NCBI GenBank assembly: GCA_037953745.1
Contig: JBAKBP010003149.1
Location: 62,001-126,000, forward strand
Origin: Lithodes maja
Lineage: Eukaryota > Arthropoda > Malacostraca > Decapoda > Lithodidae
Length of the DNA: 64,000 bases
Reading direction: 5' to 3'
In this document: positions 63,066 to 64,000 of the stretch, piece after piece
Layout of the letters: each line of letters opens with the position of its first letter
Numbering within the stretch: the first letter of the stretch is position 1
The notes under the pieces: model-generated
The model's database searches: none
Told to the model about the DNA's origin: nothing
Seen by the model: only the letters and a program-made list of their open reading frames with translations
Translations under genes and position numbers: made by a program

Positions 63066-64000
63066 GATCCACCTGGTGAACAAGCCTACGTCTTTTCTAT
63101 CCTAAATGACCTAGAGCAGTTAGTTCAGCAACCCACCCGTATCCCGGATCGCATCGGAGATCGGCCCAACATTCTTGACCTGTTTCTAACTTCTAACCCT
63201 TCTTCTTATACTGTCGATCTTTTCTCTCCTTTGGGCTCCTCCGACCATAAACTTATCTCTGTCACCTGTCCTATCTCTCCAGTACAGCCACCCGATCCTC
63301 CTAGCCGGCGGCGCTTGTGGCACTTTGGCGCTGCCGACTGGGAGGCTCTTCGACAGTACTTCTTTGATTTCCCATGGAATGATTTCTGCTTCCATGGCCG
63401 AGGACCCTCGGAGAGTGCTGAACGCATTACCGAGGTAATCCTATCGGGCATGGAAGCATACATTCCATTCTCTTTCTCTCAGACTAATGCTAAAAAATCT
63501 TGGTTTACTCACGCCTGTTCTACTGCTGTCCGCAATAAGGAGGAAGCATTCAAACGGTACCGACGCCTTAAAACTCAAGACTCTCATTCTTCATATGTTT
63601 CTGCCCGGAATCAAGCCAAATCTGTTCTTCGACTTGCCAAACACTCTTTCATCAATAATAAATGCACTGAACTATCCAACTCTAGCTCTTCCCAAGCTTT
63701 CTGGCATCTAGCCAAAAACCTCTCCAACAATTTCTCTTCCTCGTCTTTCCCTCCCCTTTCCCACTCTGATGGCACAACCATCACTTCTTCCTCTGACAAA
63801 GCTAAACTCTTCACTCAAACTTTTGCTAGAAACTCCACCTTGGATGATTCCGGTGCTATTCCTCCCTCTCCGCCATCCTCTCTCTTACTTATGCCTAATA
63901 TCCTAATCTCTTCTAAAGATGTACTTTCTACCCTCTCTGGGCTTAACACTAATAAGGCGTACGGTCCGGACGGTGTTCCTCCTGTTGTTCTCAAAAACTG
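63066..64000 (+). CDS. LINE4 endonuclease end and RT start (open at window edge)
   Basis: An uninterrupted frame of ~311 codons without an early ATG. Endonuclease C-terminus: DPPGEQAYVFSILNDLEQLV, PNILDLFLTSNPSSYTV and FSPLGSSDHKLISVTC. A linker with SWFTHACSTAVRNKEEAFKR and SARNQAKSVLRLAKHSF follows, then the first RT block LNTNKAYGPDGVPPVVLKN. I recall this type as common in decapod sequences. The 5' end is truncated at the junction with the LINE-2A fragment, and the RT palm would lie beyond the window. Confidence 0.85.

Overview
This is a repeat-dominated piece of an animal nuclear genome, most likely a decapod crustacean. The reasons are intron-containing coding sequence, non-LTR retrotransposons of arthropod type, a DIRS element, MITEs, a 30-bp satellite and interstitial TTAGG-like runs (TTAGG is the arthropod telomere repeat). 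Nothing looks bacterial. The species call is inference. All coordinates and motif calls were read by eye, with no database search.

Layout. (1) 1-12.1 kb: the only host gene seen, three minus-strand exons of a lysosomal beta-mannosidase (MANBA-like) at 11935-12125, 2175-2352 and 612-759. The introns hold six same-orientation copies of a ~145-bp repeat, two MITEs, a tRNA-like SINE head and a nearly complete GC-rich DIRS retrotransposon (3567-11878) with inverted terminal repeats and an internal complementary region. The exon that should carry the catalytic nucleophile is not visible between the first two exons. (2) 12.4-38.9 kb: a five-level nest. LINE-2A copy a (12476-15459, resuming 38851-38897) holds a SINE and is split by LINE1 (15460-38850). 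LINE1 is split by a U4 snRNA/LINE1/LINE2 chimera (17239-22687, itself carrying a TTAA-flanked 629-bp MITE) and by a Gmr1-like Ty3/Gypsy element (LTR1, 24192-37626). The 5' LTR of LTR1 holds LINE-2A copy b (24510-30339, minus), which holds LINE5 (26321-28200, minus). (3) 38.9-48.1 kb: no genes, but MITEs, a second SINE copy, TTAGG-like runs, a LINE 3' remnant, palindromic MITEs and a TG-rich microsatellite. (4) 48.1-62.85 kb: a 30-bp satellite, partly in 180-bp higher-order units, broken by LINE3 (48204-50760, intact 774-aa frame) and by a second Gmr1-like element, LTR2 (52658-61127, TSD ATTC). (5) 62.86-64 kb: a 200-bp internal LINE-2A fragment, then another LINE open to the window end.

How the parts relate. 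The SINE carries the 3' tail of LINE-2A and probably used its machinery. LTR1 and LTR2 share deletions removing the reverse transcriptase and the integrase N-terminus, so they probably moved in trans while supplying their own Gag and protease. LINE2 carries the 5' end and coiled-coil of LINE1 fused in frame to an unrelated body, and U4 sequence lies at its 5' junction. Three empty sites inside the window (LTR without LINE-2A b, LTR without the MITE, LINE-2A without SINE or LINE1) make the insertion boundaries precise.
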